64,000 bases of DNA, taken from the NCBI RefSeq assembly GCF_020524885.1, contig NZ_JAIVKJ010000003.1, positions 355,501 through 419,500 of the forward strand. Reading direction: 5' to 3'. The notes below the pieces were generated by a model. The model saw only the letters and a list, made by a program, of their open reading frames with translations. It was not told the DNA's origin and searched no databases. Positions 35,252 to 42,535 of the stretch are shown in pieces. Positions within the stretch are counted from its first letter, which is position 1. Each line of letters begins with the position of its first letter. Both the position numbers and the translations under genes were made by a program. The DNA is from Microbulbifer elongatus (lineage in GTDB: Bacteria > Pseudomonadota > Gammaproteobacteria > Pseudomonadales > Cellvibrionaceae).

Positions 35252-35328
35252 GGACCGGTAGTTCAGTTGGTTAGAATGCCGGCCTGTCACGCCGGAGGTC
35301 GCGGGTTCGAGTCCCGTCCGGTCCGCCA
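35252..35328 (+). tRNA. tRNA-Asp (anticodon GTC)
   Basis: A 77-nt cloverleaf with encoded CCA. The acceptor stem GGACCGG pairs with CCGGTCC, the anticodon is GTC at 35286-35288, and the T-arm is GCGGGTTCGAGTCCCGT. Its last 10 nt form the outer part of the 31-bp inverted repeat at 35319-35384. Confidence 0.97.
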
Positions 35329-35384
35329 TATACGCAAAAGGCCCTGTTCGAAAGAACAGGGCCTTTTGCGTATATGGCGGACCG
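35319..35384. repeat. 31-bp perfect inverted repeat starting in the tRNA-Asp 3' end
   Basis: The arms 35319-35349 and 35354-35384 are perfectly complementary around a GAAA loop. The left arm begins inside tRNA-Asp (acceptor strand and CCA); the right arm therefore carries the complement GGCGGACCG. The inner part (AAAAGGCCCTGTTC / GAACAGGGCCTTTT) looks like a terminator, but only four T follow within the stem, so it is not a plain one. Confidence 0.9.
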
Positions 35385-35510
35385 CTGGGTGAGAACCCCT
35401 GTTCGACCAAATCGCAAAGCGATTTAGGACGCCCAACGGGCGCCCGCAGGGTGAGCGGCGCAGCCGCGAATCAGTCCCGTCCGGGTGTGGCACTTACTCC
35501 ATCGATAGGT
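35385..35510. other. Scrambled tRNA-proximal spacer with partial tRNA-Asp repeat
   Basis: The stretch contains small palindromes (AAATCGCAAAGCGATTT at 35409-35425) and AGTCCCGTCCGG at 35473-35484, an exact direct repeat of the tRNA-Asp T-arm/acceptor segment at 35310-35321. It could be the trace of an attachment site or of a lost tRNA copy. No integrase gene is present. Confidence 0.45.
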
Positions 35511-35586
35511 GCCACTAGGCTTGCCATTTGTCCGAGAGATTAATATATTTAGGTCAAATGTCCTCTACCCCAAGCTAGGAGGCAAA

Positions 35587-35949
35587 ATGGCCAACCCAGC
35601 CCATACCCCACAACCTACAGAAGATCAGGTCCTCCTGGAGGCAACCCTCAACACCGCTAATCACCTGGGCCTGAAAAAGAAAGAGCTCAGCGAGATCATC
35701 CATCTGGATGACCGCACCCTGCGCCGCCGTAGTGGCCTGGCCCCCCAAAGCGCTGAAGGCCAACTGGCTCTGTTGCTGGTCCGAGCCTACCGCTCCGCCT
35801 TCGTACTTATGGGCGGAGAGGAGGGAGCCAAAACCTGGTTCGCCACCGCCAACCGTGCCCTGAATGGCATCCCCAAAGAACTTGCGCACCGCATCGATGG
35901 GCTGGTGCGGATCGTCACCTACCTGGATGCGATGCGGGGCAAGGTGTGA
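35587..35949 (+). CDS. Xre/MbcA/ParS-family antitoxin
   Basis: A 120-residue protein of the antitoxin type paired with RES-domain toxins. It has a helix-turn-helix-like N-terminal region (LGLKKKELSEIIHLDDRTLRRR) and a C-terminal toxin-binding part (ANRALNGIPKELAHRIDGLVRIVTYLDAMRG). AGGAGG (35577-35582) directly precedes ATG 35587; the longer in-frame start at 35509 is not used. It overlaps the toxin gene by four bases. Antitoxins of this class usually repress their own operon. Confidence 0.88.
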   Translation: MANPAHTPQPTEDQVLLEATLNTANHLGLKKKELSEIIHLDDRTLRRRSGLAPQSAEGQLALLLVRAYRSAFVLMGGEEGAKTWFATANRALNGIPKELAHRIDGLVRIVTYLDAMRGKV

Positions 35950-36728
35950 TCGACCTGCGGGATAAAATTCGCGCAACCTCCACACGCTTGATTGGCCGCC
36001 TGTACCGCATCATCGAATCTCAGGAAGAGGTCGCCACCAGAAGTCTGGTGGACAGCCTGCAAAAACAGGAAGTGTTGGAAAACCTGCTTGAGCAAAGCAA
36101 ACCAGCAAGGCTGCCCGGGAGCGAACACCTTCACTACCTGTTGGCTACCCCGTTTCGCTACCCACCACTCCCATGGGGCTCCCGCTTTGGCGGTACTGCA
36201 GAAAGCGGTATTTTTTACGGCAGTAAAACCGTTGATACCGTCCTCGCAGAAGCTGCCTACTATCGCCTGCTGTTTCTGAGTGACATGGAGTTGACACCCG
36301 ACAGGCCCGTCACCAGTTACCACCAGGTGTTTTCCGCGAAATACTGCGCTGATCCTGGCGTGCGACTTCAGAGCGAAAACTGGCAGCAACACTGGCCACA
36401 GCTGTCCCACCCCAGTGAATACCGCTTCTGCCAGGAACTGGGCAAACAGTTACGCGAAGTTGGCGTGCAGGGTATTGAGGCACCGTCTGCCCGTGCCCTT
36501 AGCGCTGGTATGGCTGAACTTCCCGCGATCGGTAGTGCGGGAATCAATGTAGCCTTATTCGACCCACAAGCCCTGTTGCGTCGCCCGCCAACGATCGAGG
36601 CAGAAGTCACCGCCGAGTCCACTCCTGAGGGCGTCACCTTTCTGGTGAAGTCTGGTAACAGTGTCCAGTCTATGTCCTTCGATGGAAAAGCATTCCTATC
36701 ATCTGGCCAGCTACCACAGCCCGCCTAA
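35946..36728 (+). CDS. RES-domain toxin (NAD+ phosphorylase/glycohydrolase family)
   Basis: A 260-residue protein. The RES signature residues are readable as FRYPP (R71), TAESGIFYGSKTVDTVLAE (Y91, E102) and SAGINVALF (Ser). Characterised members (MbcT, ParT, RES) degrade NAD+ or ADP-ribosylate targets and are held inactive by the upstream Xre-type partner. It is longer than many RES toxins owing to a C-terminal beta-rich tail (TAESTPEGVTFLVKSGN). GTG 35946 overlaps the antitoxin stop. The pair sits just downstream of tRNA-Asp, a typical accessory insertion point. Confidence 0.88.
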   Translation: MIDLRDKIRATSTRLIGRLYRIIESQEEVATRSLVDSLQKQEVLENLLEQSKPARLPGSEHLHYLLATPFRYPPLPWGSRFGGTAESGIFYGSKTVDTVLAEAAYYRLLFLSDMELTPDRPVTSYHQVFSAKYCADPGVRLQSENWQQHWPQLSHPSEYRFCQELGKQLREVGVQGIEAPSARALSAGMAELPAIGSAGINVALFDPQALLRRPPTIEAEVTAESTPEGVTFLVKSGNSVQSMSFDGKAFLSSGQLPQPA

Positions 36729-36753
36729 GGTTCAAGTTTCAGGGTTAAATGAA

Positions 36754-37719
36754 GTGATCCGATACCTGACCGAACTCACCCTGGATGCTTTTGTTGAGGC
36801 CGCCAGAAACGTGCCGTACCAGCAGATCGAGTCTGACCTGTTTCCCGGAATCGATCTGTGGGTGCGCCGTGATGATCTGATCGATCCAATCATTTCAGGC
36901 AACAAAGCCTACAAATTACTCTACAACCTGATCGAGGCGAGAGAGCAGGGCAAAGACACCATCGTCACCTGTGGCGGCGCTTGGTCAAATCATATACATG
37001 CTACCGCTGCCGCGGGGCAGCGTTTTGGTTTTAAGACTGTAGGGATCATTCGTGGGGAACATCCGCCGGCACTGAGTGCGATGTTGCAGGATGCGGAGCG
37101 GTTTGGGATGGAATTGCGGTTCGTATCCCGATCGGAATATCGAAGGCGGCACGAACCTGGCTTCCCCGAAAGCATTGGGGTGGATATGGCCCGCAGCTGG
37201 TTTGTCCCTGAGGGCGGGGCGAACCAACAGGGAGCGAAAGGTGTCATGTTGCTGGGGAACGTGATTGGTGAGACATGCCCGGTTCCGTTTGACCAGTGTT
37301 GGGTCCCCTGCGGCACAGGGCTGACACTTGGAGCGCTAGCAGCCAGCCTCCCTGCAAGTATCGAGCTCGTTGGCGTTGCGGTGCTGAAAGCGGACAAAAG
37401 CATAGCTACAGCCGCCGCCGAGTGGGGTGGGTCAAAAGTAGCGCTCCAGCCGCCAATACTCATTACTGACGGTCACTTCGGAGGGTACGGGAAAACGAGT
37501 GGCGCCCTGGAGGATTTTCAGAATGTAGCCGCTCAGCAGGCTGGTTTGAACCTTGATCATGTGTATACGGCCAAAGCCACATATTCGATAGTGAGAACCT
37601 GCTCACACAATCGACAGAAAGATGAGATAGGCGATACTCCTCGGGTGTTATTGCTTCATACCGGCGGGCTTCAGGGGGCCAGGGGATTGGCGAGTAGTAA
37701 GGGATTAGGGTTGGTTTGA
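36754..37719 (+). CDS. PLP-dependent ACC deaminase / D-cysteine desulfhydrase family enzyme
   Basis: A ~321-residue fold-type II PLP enzyme. The PLP-lysine segment is PIISGNKAYKLLYNL, followed by the cofactor-phosphate/substrate loop TCGGAWSNHIHATAAAG, a Gly-rich VPCGTGLTLGAL and a late LLHTGGLQGARG. Family members deaminate 1-aminocyclopropane-1-carboxylate or desulfurate D-cysteine; the sequence does not decide which. The start is uncertain: GTG 36754 has AGGG 9 nt upstream, and an ATG at 36661 would overlap the toxin gene. It is on the same strand as the toxin-antitoxin pair. Confidence 0.8.
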   Translation: MIRYLTELTLDAFVEAARNVPYQQIESDLFPGIDLWVRRDDLIDPIISGNKAYKLLYNLIEAREQGKDTIVTCGGAWSNHIHATAAAGQRFGFKTVGIIRGEHPPALSAMLQDAERFGMELRFVSRSEYRRRHEPGFPESIGVDMARSWFVPEGGANQQGAKGVMLLGNVIGETCPVPFDQCWVPCGTGLTLGALAASLPASIELVGVAVLKADKSIATAAAEWGGSKVALQPPILITDGHFGGYGKTSGALEDFQNVAAQQAGLNLDHVYTAKATYSIVRTCSHNRQKDEIGDTPRVLLLHTGGLQGARGLASSKGLGLV

Positions 37720-37829
37720 TTGGAAAATGACCAGTTTAAAGGGCGACCGGAAAGGCACCTTTGGGCTGTCATCAATTCGACTCATACTCTTTGCTCAGGC
37801 ATAATTACCTGTCAATTTGTGCGGTTTTG

Positions 37830-37846
37830 ATTGATATTTGATCAAT
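37830..37846. promoter_or_regulatory. Palindrome upstream of nadK
   Basis: ATTGATATTTGATCAAT is a 6-5-6 perfect inverted repeat, 65-81 nt before the nadK start codon in an AT-rich promoter-like stretch. No known operator is recognised. Confidence 0.3.
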
Positions 37847-37910
37847 ATTGCCGCCCTAACGGATACCAACAAAACTGCACTAGCCCTGATTCGGGCACCT
37901 TGGGGGAGCG

Positions 37911-38780
37911 GTGTCGGAATTTCAAAATATCGGCCTTATCGGCCGCACCGAAAGTGACAGCGCAGTCCTCTCGTTAAAGCGCCTGATGGCGTTCCTTGAG
38001 CGAGAGGGTTACTCCGTCGTTCTCGAAAAGAATACCGCCAACGATGTGGTCAACCACAACGCCCGCGTCTCCAGCAAAGACAAGCTGGGCGAACTCTGCG
38101 ATCTCGTGATTGTAGTCGGCGGTGACGGTAGTCTTCTTGCGGCAGCACGTGCCCTTGCCAAATTCAGTGTTCCCCTCCTGGGTATCAACCGTGGTCGCCT
38201 CGGTTTCCTGACTGACATTACGCCTGATGAAATCGAGCAGAAAGTAGGTGAAGTCCTTTCCGGTAAGTATATGGCCGAAAGCCGCTTTCTTCTCGACATG
38301 TCGGTCACCCGCGACGGCAAACCAATAGGTAAAGGATCATCGCTGAATGATGTGGTTATTCATCCTGGTGAATATATTCGCATGATTGAGTTTGACCTGT
38401 TTATTGATGGGCAGTTTGTCTATACGCAGCGTTCGGATGGATTGATTGTTTCAACACCGACCGGGTCAACCGCATACGCGCTATCTGGTGGGGGGCCCAT
38501 CATGCATCCAAAGTTGGATGCCATTGTTGTTGTCCCGCTAAACCCGCATACGCTCAGTAGTCGACCGATTGTTGTTGAGGGAAGTAGCGAATTTAAAATT
38601 ATTGTTGGCGAGCAAAATATAGCTCATTCGTACGTGACCTGTGACGGACACGACCAGGTAATTACGGAGCCGGGGGATGTAATTCGCATCCATAAAAAAC
38701 CTCATAGACTAACTCTGATTCACCCAATCGGACACAATTTTTACGAAACCTGTAGGTCAAAGTTAGGTTGGGCTGAATAG
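37911..38780 (+). CDS. nadK: NAD kinase
   Basis: Phosphorylates NAD+ to NADP+ in the cytosol. It is a 289-residue enzyme with the GGDGS motif (VVVGGDGSLLAAAR), GRLGFLTDI, the NDVVIHPGE segment and STPTGSTAYALSGGGPIMHP. The start is GTG at 37911. Codon use changes within the gene: the first ~400 nt are GC-rich like the upstream core, whereas the last ~450 nt are markedly AT-rich and favour A/T third positions, like the polysaccharide genes that follow. This points to a recombination join inside nadK. The ABC permease gene follows 74 nt downstream. Confidence 0.95.
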   Translation: MSEFQNIGLIGRTESDSAVLSLKRLMAFLEREGYSVVLEKNTANDVVNHNARVSSKDKLGELCDLVIVVGGDGSLLAAARALAKFSVPLLGINRGRLGFLTDITPDEIEQKVGEVLSGKYMAESRFLLDMSVTRDGKPIGKGSSLNDVVIHPGEYIRMIEFDLFIDGQFVYTQRSDGLIVSTPTGSTAYALSGGGPIMHPKLDAIVVVPLNPHTLSSRPIVVEGSSEFKIIVGEQNIAHSYVTCDGHDQVITEPGDVIRIHKKPHRLTLIHPIGHNFYETCRSKLGWAE

Positions 38781-38854
38781 TAATCTAGCTGTCACGTGTA
38801 GCGTAGTTGCGTTAGAGAGTTGACCCGTTTGATTAAAGTGCTAATGGCAGAATT

Positions 38855-39706
38855 ATGGAACTAAAGTATCCTGAAAAGCCGGGATGTAAAAAGACTCCCC
38901 ATTTTGAGATTAACTCAGGTTATAAAATCAATGGAACAGCAAAAAGCTGGGTTGGATTTTTTGACTTAGTTTGGGTTAAAGCAAAATTAAACCTTAAGGC
39001 GGAGGCAAGTAAGAACCACTTGAAGCAGGCCTGGTGGATACTTGAGCCCCTTATGTATATGTCAGTTTTTTACTTGATCTTTGGTGTGTTACTGCAGAGA
39101 GGCGGTGAGGGATTTATTCCTTTTTTATTGACGGGGTTGATTCCATTTCAGTGGTTTGCAAAATCTGTACAGCAAGCTTCGAATTCCATTGTTGCTGGGC
39201 GAGGGATAATTCATAAGGTAAAAATTTACCCTTTGTTTTTTCCTCTTGTTGCGATTCTGCAAGTATTTGGTAAACAAATGCTCGTTTTCATTATGCTGGT
39301 TATATTCTTATTTTTTTTTGATTTGCCACCTAATGTTTATTGGTTTGGATTAGTTCCTGTAATGATGACTCAACTTTTACTCCTATTTGTGGTGGGGGCG
39401 GCTGTCGCGATCTTGATACCTTTTGTCCGTGACTTGTCATACCTTGTCACCACTGGAATTCAGTTTACGATGTTTTTGAGTGGGGTTTTTTATTCTGTAG
39501 AAAAAATTCCACAGGAGTGGCATGCCACCTTCTTTGTAAATCCAGTGGCAAATATTTTATTTCAGTATCGGAGGATCTTGATCAATCAAGAATGGCCCGA
39601 TTGGTCGATGCTTGGAATTTTGGTGGCTGCACTATTCGTGTCAGCGATTTTAGTTGTACTTTTATACGAAAAGCTTGGGCCTAAATTGCCCAGAGTATTG
39701 GTGTAG
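38855..39706 (+). CDS. ABC-2 type polysaccharide export permease (Wzm/KpsM-like)
   Basis: A 283-residue inner-membrane protein of the polysaccharide-exporter ABC-2 family. It has a polar N-terminus (~45 residues), then six hydrophobic helices, including ILEPLMYMSVFYLIFGVLL, QMLVFIMLVIFLFFF, MMTQLLLLFVVGAAVAILI, YLVTTGIQFTMFLSGVFYS and MLGILVAALFVSAILVVLL. IPQEWHATFFVNPVANI is the usual segment before the last helix. It would move a lipid-linked glycan across the inner membrane with the ATPase encoded 5 nt downstream. The gene is AT-rich and heads the polysaccharide operon. Confidence 0.88.
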   Translation: MELKYPEKPGCKKTPHFEINSGYKINGTAKSWVGFFDLVWVKAKLNLKAEASKNHLKQAWWILEPLMYMSVFYLIFGVLLQRGGEGFIPFLLTGLIPFQWFAKSVQQASNSIVAGRGIIHKVKIYPLFFPLVAILQVFGKQMLVFIMLVIFLFFFDLPPNVYWFGLVPVMMTQLLLLFVVGAAVAILIPFVRDLSYLVTTGIQFTMFLSGVFYSVEKIPQEWHATFFVNPVANILFQYRRILINQEWPDWSMLGILVAALFVSAILVVLLYEKLGPKLPRVLV

Positions 39707-39711
39707 CGATA

Positions 39712-40344
39712 GTGAATAACCTGGAAGCAATAATTTCGTTGGTTGATGTTGGAGTATGCTACCAATCTAGCGGCAGCTTTTTAAGAAAGGCTGATTCACA
39801 TACTGCTCTAAAAAGTATCTCATTTGACCTTTTTCGCGGAGAGACCTTAGGGGTTGTTGGGCCAAACGGGGCGGGCAAGTCTACTCTACTTAGACTTATC
39901 GCTGGAATAATTCAGCCTGACAGTGGCCGAGTTATAAACCGCGGAGTGACGGTTTCCCTCTTGGCGTTACAGGCAGGTTTTGACTTAGAGTTAACTGGAG
40001 TTGATAACGCTATATTTAGTGGAATGCTTTTAGGGTACTCACGGAAACAGGTTGTATCGAAGCTAGCGGAAATTGCTGAATTCTCTGAGTTGGGGGATTT
40101 TTTTGACAGGCCAGTGAAAACCTATTCAACGGGTATGCGCGCTAGATTGGGCTTTTCGGTAGCCATGTACATGGCTCCCGATGTTCTACTATTGGATGAA
40201 ATACTAAGTGTTGGAGATAAGGACTTCAAAATGAAGGCTGAGTCTCAAATGATGAATAAAATACAATCAAGCCAAACAGTAGTTTTGGTTTCACACTCTC
40301 AGCAACAAATAGAAAGAGTTTGCGATAGGGTTATTGAATTATAA
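39712..40344 (+). CDS. Polysaccharide export ABC ATPase (Wzt/KpsT-like, short form)
   Basis: A 210-residue ATPase with Walker A GPNGAGKSTLL, signature YSTGMRARLGFSVAMY and Walker B DVLLLDEILSVGD, all typical of Wzt/KpsT proteins. It lacks the C-terminal carbohydrate-recognition domain of long Wzt proteins, so export is probably not chain-end specific. It starts with GTG 5 nt after the permease gene, forming the transporter pair. Confidence 0.9.
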   Translation: MNNLEAIISLVDVGVCYQSSGSFLRKADSHTALKSISFDLFRGETLGVVGPNGAGKSTLLRLIAGIIQPDSGRVINRGVTVSLLALQAGFDLELTGVDNAIFSGMLLGYSRKQVVSKLAEIAEFSELGDFFDRPVKTYSTGMRARLGFSVAMYMAPDVLLLDEILSVGDKDFKMKAESQMMNKIQSSQTVVLVSHSQQQIERVCDRVIEL

Positions 40345-40415
40345 GTGTACGGAAAGCTTATTTAGCTTTATATATTTTCAACTATTTAGGATCTCGCGGC
40401 TAGACTGTTTTTGTC

Positions 40416-41282
40416 ATGAAAGAAATATACTTACACATCGGCTACCATAAAACCGGAACATCCTCCCTTCAGGAATGTTTGAATAAAAATAGGTCAAAGT
40501 TACTGAAAAATGGAGCATGGTATCCGAAGTCAATACTTGGATTTCCTGCCCAGCAGGAAATTTCATGGTCACTTATTAAAAACCCTAAACCATGGATGGT
40601 ATTGGACAATTCGCCAGATGAAATTTACGACAATATCCTCGGTGAGTTTGAAAGGCAGCAGGCCAATAAACTGATTCTTTCTAGTGAAGATCTAACCTTT
40701 CTCGAGAGCCAGCCAGAAGGTATGAAATATTTAAGAGAAAGGCTTTCTGGTTATAAAGTATTTATTGTTGCTTACGTTAGAAATCCGATCGATTTTCTCT
40801 TGTCTCTCTATGGTCACCGCCTTCGTGTCGGCGAGGTTGATTTGCCGTTTGTTGATTATTTAACTGCGAAAATGAATTTAAGGATCGCATATTTCGTTGA
40901 TAGGTTGGCGAAGTGGGAAAAAGAATTTGGGCGGGAGAGAATGATAGTTCGAAACTATAAGCCATCTGAGTTTGTGGGTGGCAGTATCGTTTCTGATTTT
41001 TTGAATGCAATAAAGTTGGATGGCTTAGAACTGGGTTTATCGAAAAGATCCAATGAAAGCATTCATCCTTGGCTTGCAAGCACCTGCTTAAATGTCGTTC
41101 AGAGTATGAACGAAGTGGAGCGTTCAGAGATCCTTAAAGATTTAGTTAAGTTGGGTAAGAGGCTTCCTCGGGCCAGTGCAGCTGAGCATTATTTGACTGA
41201 AAAGGATAAGTCTTTGCTGCAATCTGTCTTCAAGGATCCAAATAAAAGATTAAAGAACCGATACGCCGTAGAGTTTGACTGA
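40416..41282 (+). CDS. Sulfotransferase family protein
   Basis: A 288-residue cytosolic protein. The 5'-phosphosulfate loop is IYLHIGYHKTGTSSLQ at the N-terminus, and the 3'-phosphate-binding segment is VRNPIDFLLSLYGHRL. Together they mark a PAPS-dependent sulfotransferase. Given its place between an export transporter and glycosyltransferases, the likely acceptor is a sugar in the surface glycan. The cysC gene upstream of the cluster would supply PAPS. AT-rich. Confidence 0.8.
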   Translation: MKEIYLHIGYHKTGTSSLQECLNKNRSKLLKNGAWYPKSILGFPAQQEISWSLIKNPKPWMVLDNSPDEIYDNILGEFERQQANKLILSSEDLTFLESQPEGMKYLRERLSGYKVFIVAYVRNPIDFLLSLYGHRLRVGEVDLPFVDYLTAKMNLRIAYFVDRLAKWEKEFGRERMIVRNYKPSEFVGGSIVSDFLNAIKLDGLELGLSKRSNESIHPWLASTCLNVVQSMNEVERSEILKDLVKLGKRLPRASAAEHYLTEKDKSLLQSVFKDPNKRLKNRYAVEFD

Positions 41283-41299
41283 GTGCAGTGGGGTTCGCA

Positions 41300-42535
41300 A
41301 TGAATGTATGTAAACTATGTGGAAGTAGTGGGCTAAAAAAAGCTGGCCTCGTGAGCGACGCGAACGGTGGGCGAATCTCACTTTTTGTCTGTGGTACGTG
41401 CAATTGTTACGTTCCAGATTTTACAACCAAATGGGATGATAAAAATAACTTATTGGCACAGCTTGATTTGCATGAGCGCACATGGGTGGAAGAGGAACCC
41501 GACGAGTGGCGCAGAGAACAAAAAGAGCTGTTGACTTTGGCCAACTGGCTGCTAGGTCAGATTGATAAAAGTGACCCTGCAATACTTGAAATTGGAGCAG
41601 GTAGGGGGCTTTTAACTGCGACATTTTTTGAGCTTGGTAATGATATTTTAGGTGTCGAACCGTCTAACAAGCTCGCAGATCAAGCTCGGTCAGTGTTTGA
41701 TTTGGGAAGTCGCTTGGTTTGCGACACAGCCGGTAATTTTTTCTCTAAAAGTAAAAAGAAATATGACATCCTGGTGATGTGGCATGTTCTGGAGCATCTA
41801 GATAAGCCATTGGATGTTTTGCGAAGCGCCGCGCGATCCTTGTCCGACGGTGGCGTAATGGCGATTCAGACTCCATTGCCTCTAGAACGCTTTGTATACC
41901 CTGGGCATCTATTCTTTCCCGATTTTTCTACATATCACTATTTGGCGACTTTCCTAAATTTACGCGTCAAGTTTATTGATTTTGATCCTGAAAACTCATT
42001 TATAACCTGCTTGCTTGAGAATGCGGATAAAAATAGTGTCGGTGATAATTTTGATGTGGAAGAAAATCACATGTCAAAGATATTGAATAGATTCGAAGGC
42101 GCTTATTCTGCAGCTAAAAATCTTGCAGGTGAACGCTTGTCTACAATTTCTAGTCTCGAAGAGAAGCTAGAATTTGCTGAGTCACTTTCAATAGATCGCC
42201 TTGATATTATCGAAAAGTTAGGGGGCGAAATTTCCGAGCGAGACAATAGACTTTCGGCTGCCGAGTCCCTGGCATTGGATCGCCTTGACGTTATCGAAAA
42301 GTTAGGGGCCGAAATCTCCGACCGAGATAATAGACTGATAGCTGCGGAGTCACTGGCATTGAATCGCTATGAAACAATAAAAAAAATGAGTGCCGAAATC
42401 TCTGTTCGAGACGAGCGAATAGCGGCCGCTGAGTCTTTGGCGTTGCAGCGACTTGCCGTGATTGAAGAAATGTCAGAAGAAATTCGCATCCGTGATGAAG
42501 AGATCGCTAAATTGAAGCTGGAGGAGAATTTGTGA
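41300..42535 (+). CDS. Zinc-ribbon SAM methyltransferase with four 28-residue coiled-coil repeats
   Basis: A 411-residue protein starting at ATG 41300 (a GTG 12 nt earlier is less likely). The N-terminus has two CxxC knuckles (CKLCGSSG, FVCGTCNCY). Residues ~80-240 form a class I methyltransferase (LEIGAGRGLLTATFFELG; VMWHVLEHLDKPLDVL). The C-terminal ~110 residues are four tandem 28-residue repeats, each beginning AESL and ending RDNRL-type. 28 residues are exactly four heptads, so a coiled coil is expected. It is probably a glycan O-methyltransferase that oligomerises or docks through the coil. It overlaps the next gene. Confidence 0.8.
   Translation: MNVCKLCGSSGLKKAGLVSDANGGRISLFVCGTCNCYVPDFTTKWDDKNNLLAQLDLHERTWVEEEPDEWRREQKELLTLANWLLGQIDKSDPAILEIGAGRGLLTATFFELGNDILGVEPSNKLADQARSVFDLGSRLVCDTAGNFFSKSKKKYDILVMWHVLEHLDKPLDVLRSAARSLSDGGVMAIQTPLPLERFVYPGHLFFPDFSTYHYLATFLNLRVKFIDFDPENSFITCLLENADKNSVGDNFDVEENHMSKILNRFEGAYSAAKNLAGERLSTISSLEEKLEFAESLSIDRLDIIEKLGGEISERDNRLSAAESLALDRLDVIEKLGAEISDRDNRLIAAESLALNRYETIKKMSAEISVRDERIAAAESLALQRLAVIEEMSEEIRIRDEEIAKLKLEENL
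42176..42511 (+). repeat. Four in-frame 84-bp tandem repeats in the methyltransferase gene
   Basis: Units of 84 bp run 42176-42259, 42260-42343, 42344-42427 and 42428-42511, each encoding 28 residues starting AES. The first two are the most alike at DNA level (CGCCTTGA(T/C)(A/G)TTATCGAAAA). The decay of similarity toward the 3' end suggests stepwise duplication, with units 1-2 the most recent. Confidence 0.88.

Noticed and set aside
35252-37719. A prophage or integrative element at tRNA-Asp
   Set aside because: No integrase, excisionase or structural phage gene is present; only a 12-nt tRNA repeat hints at an old insertion.
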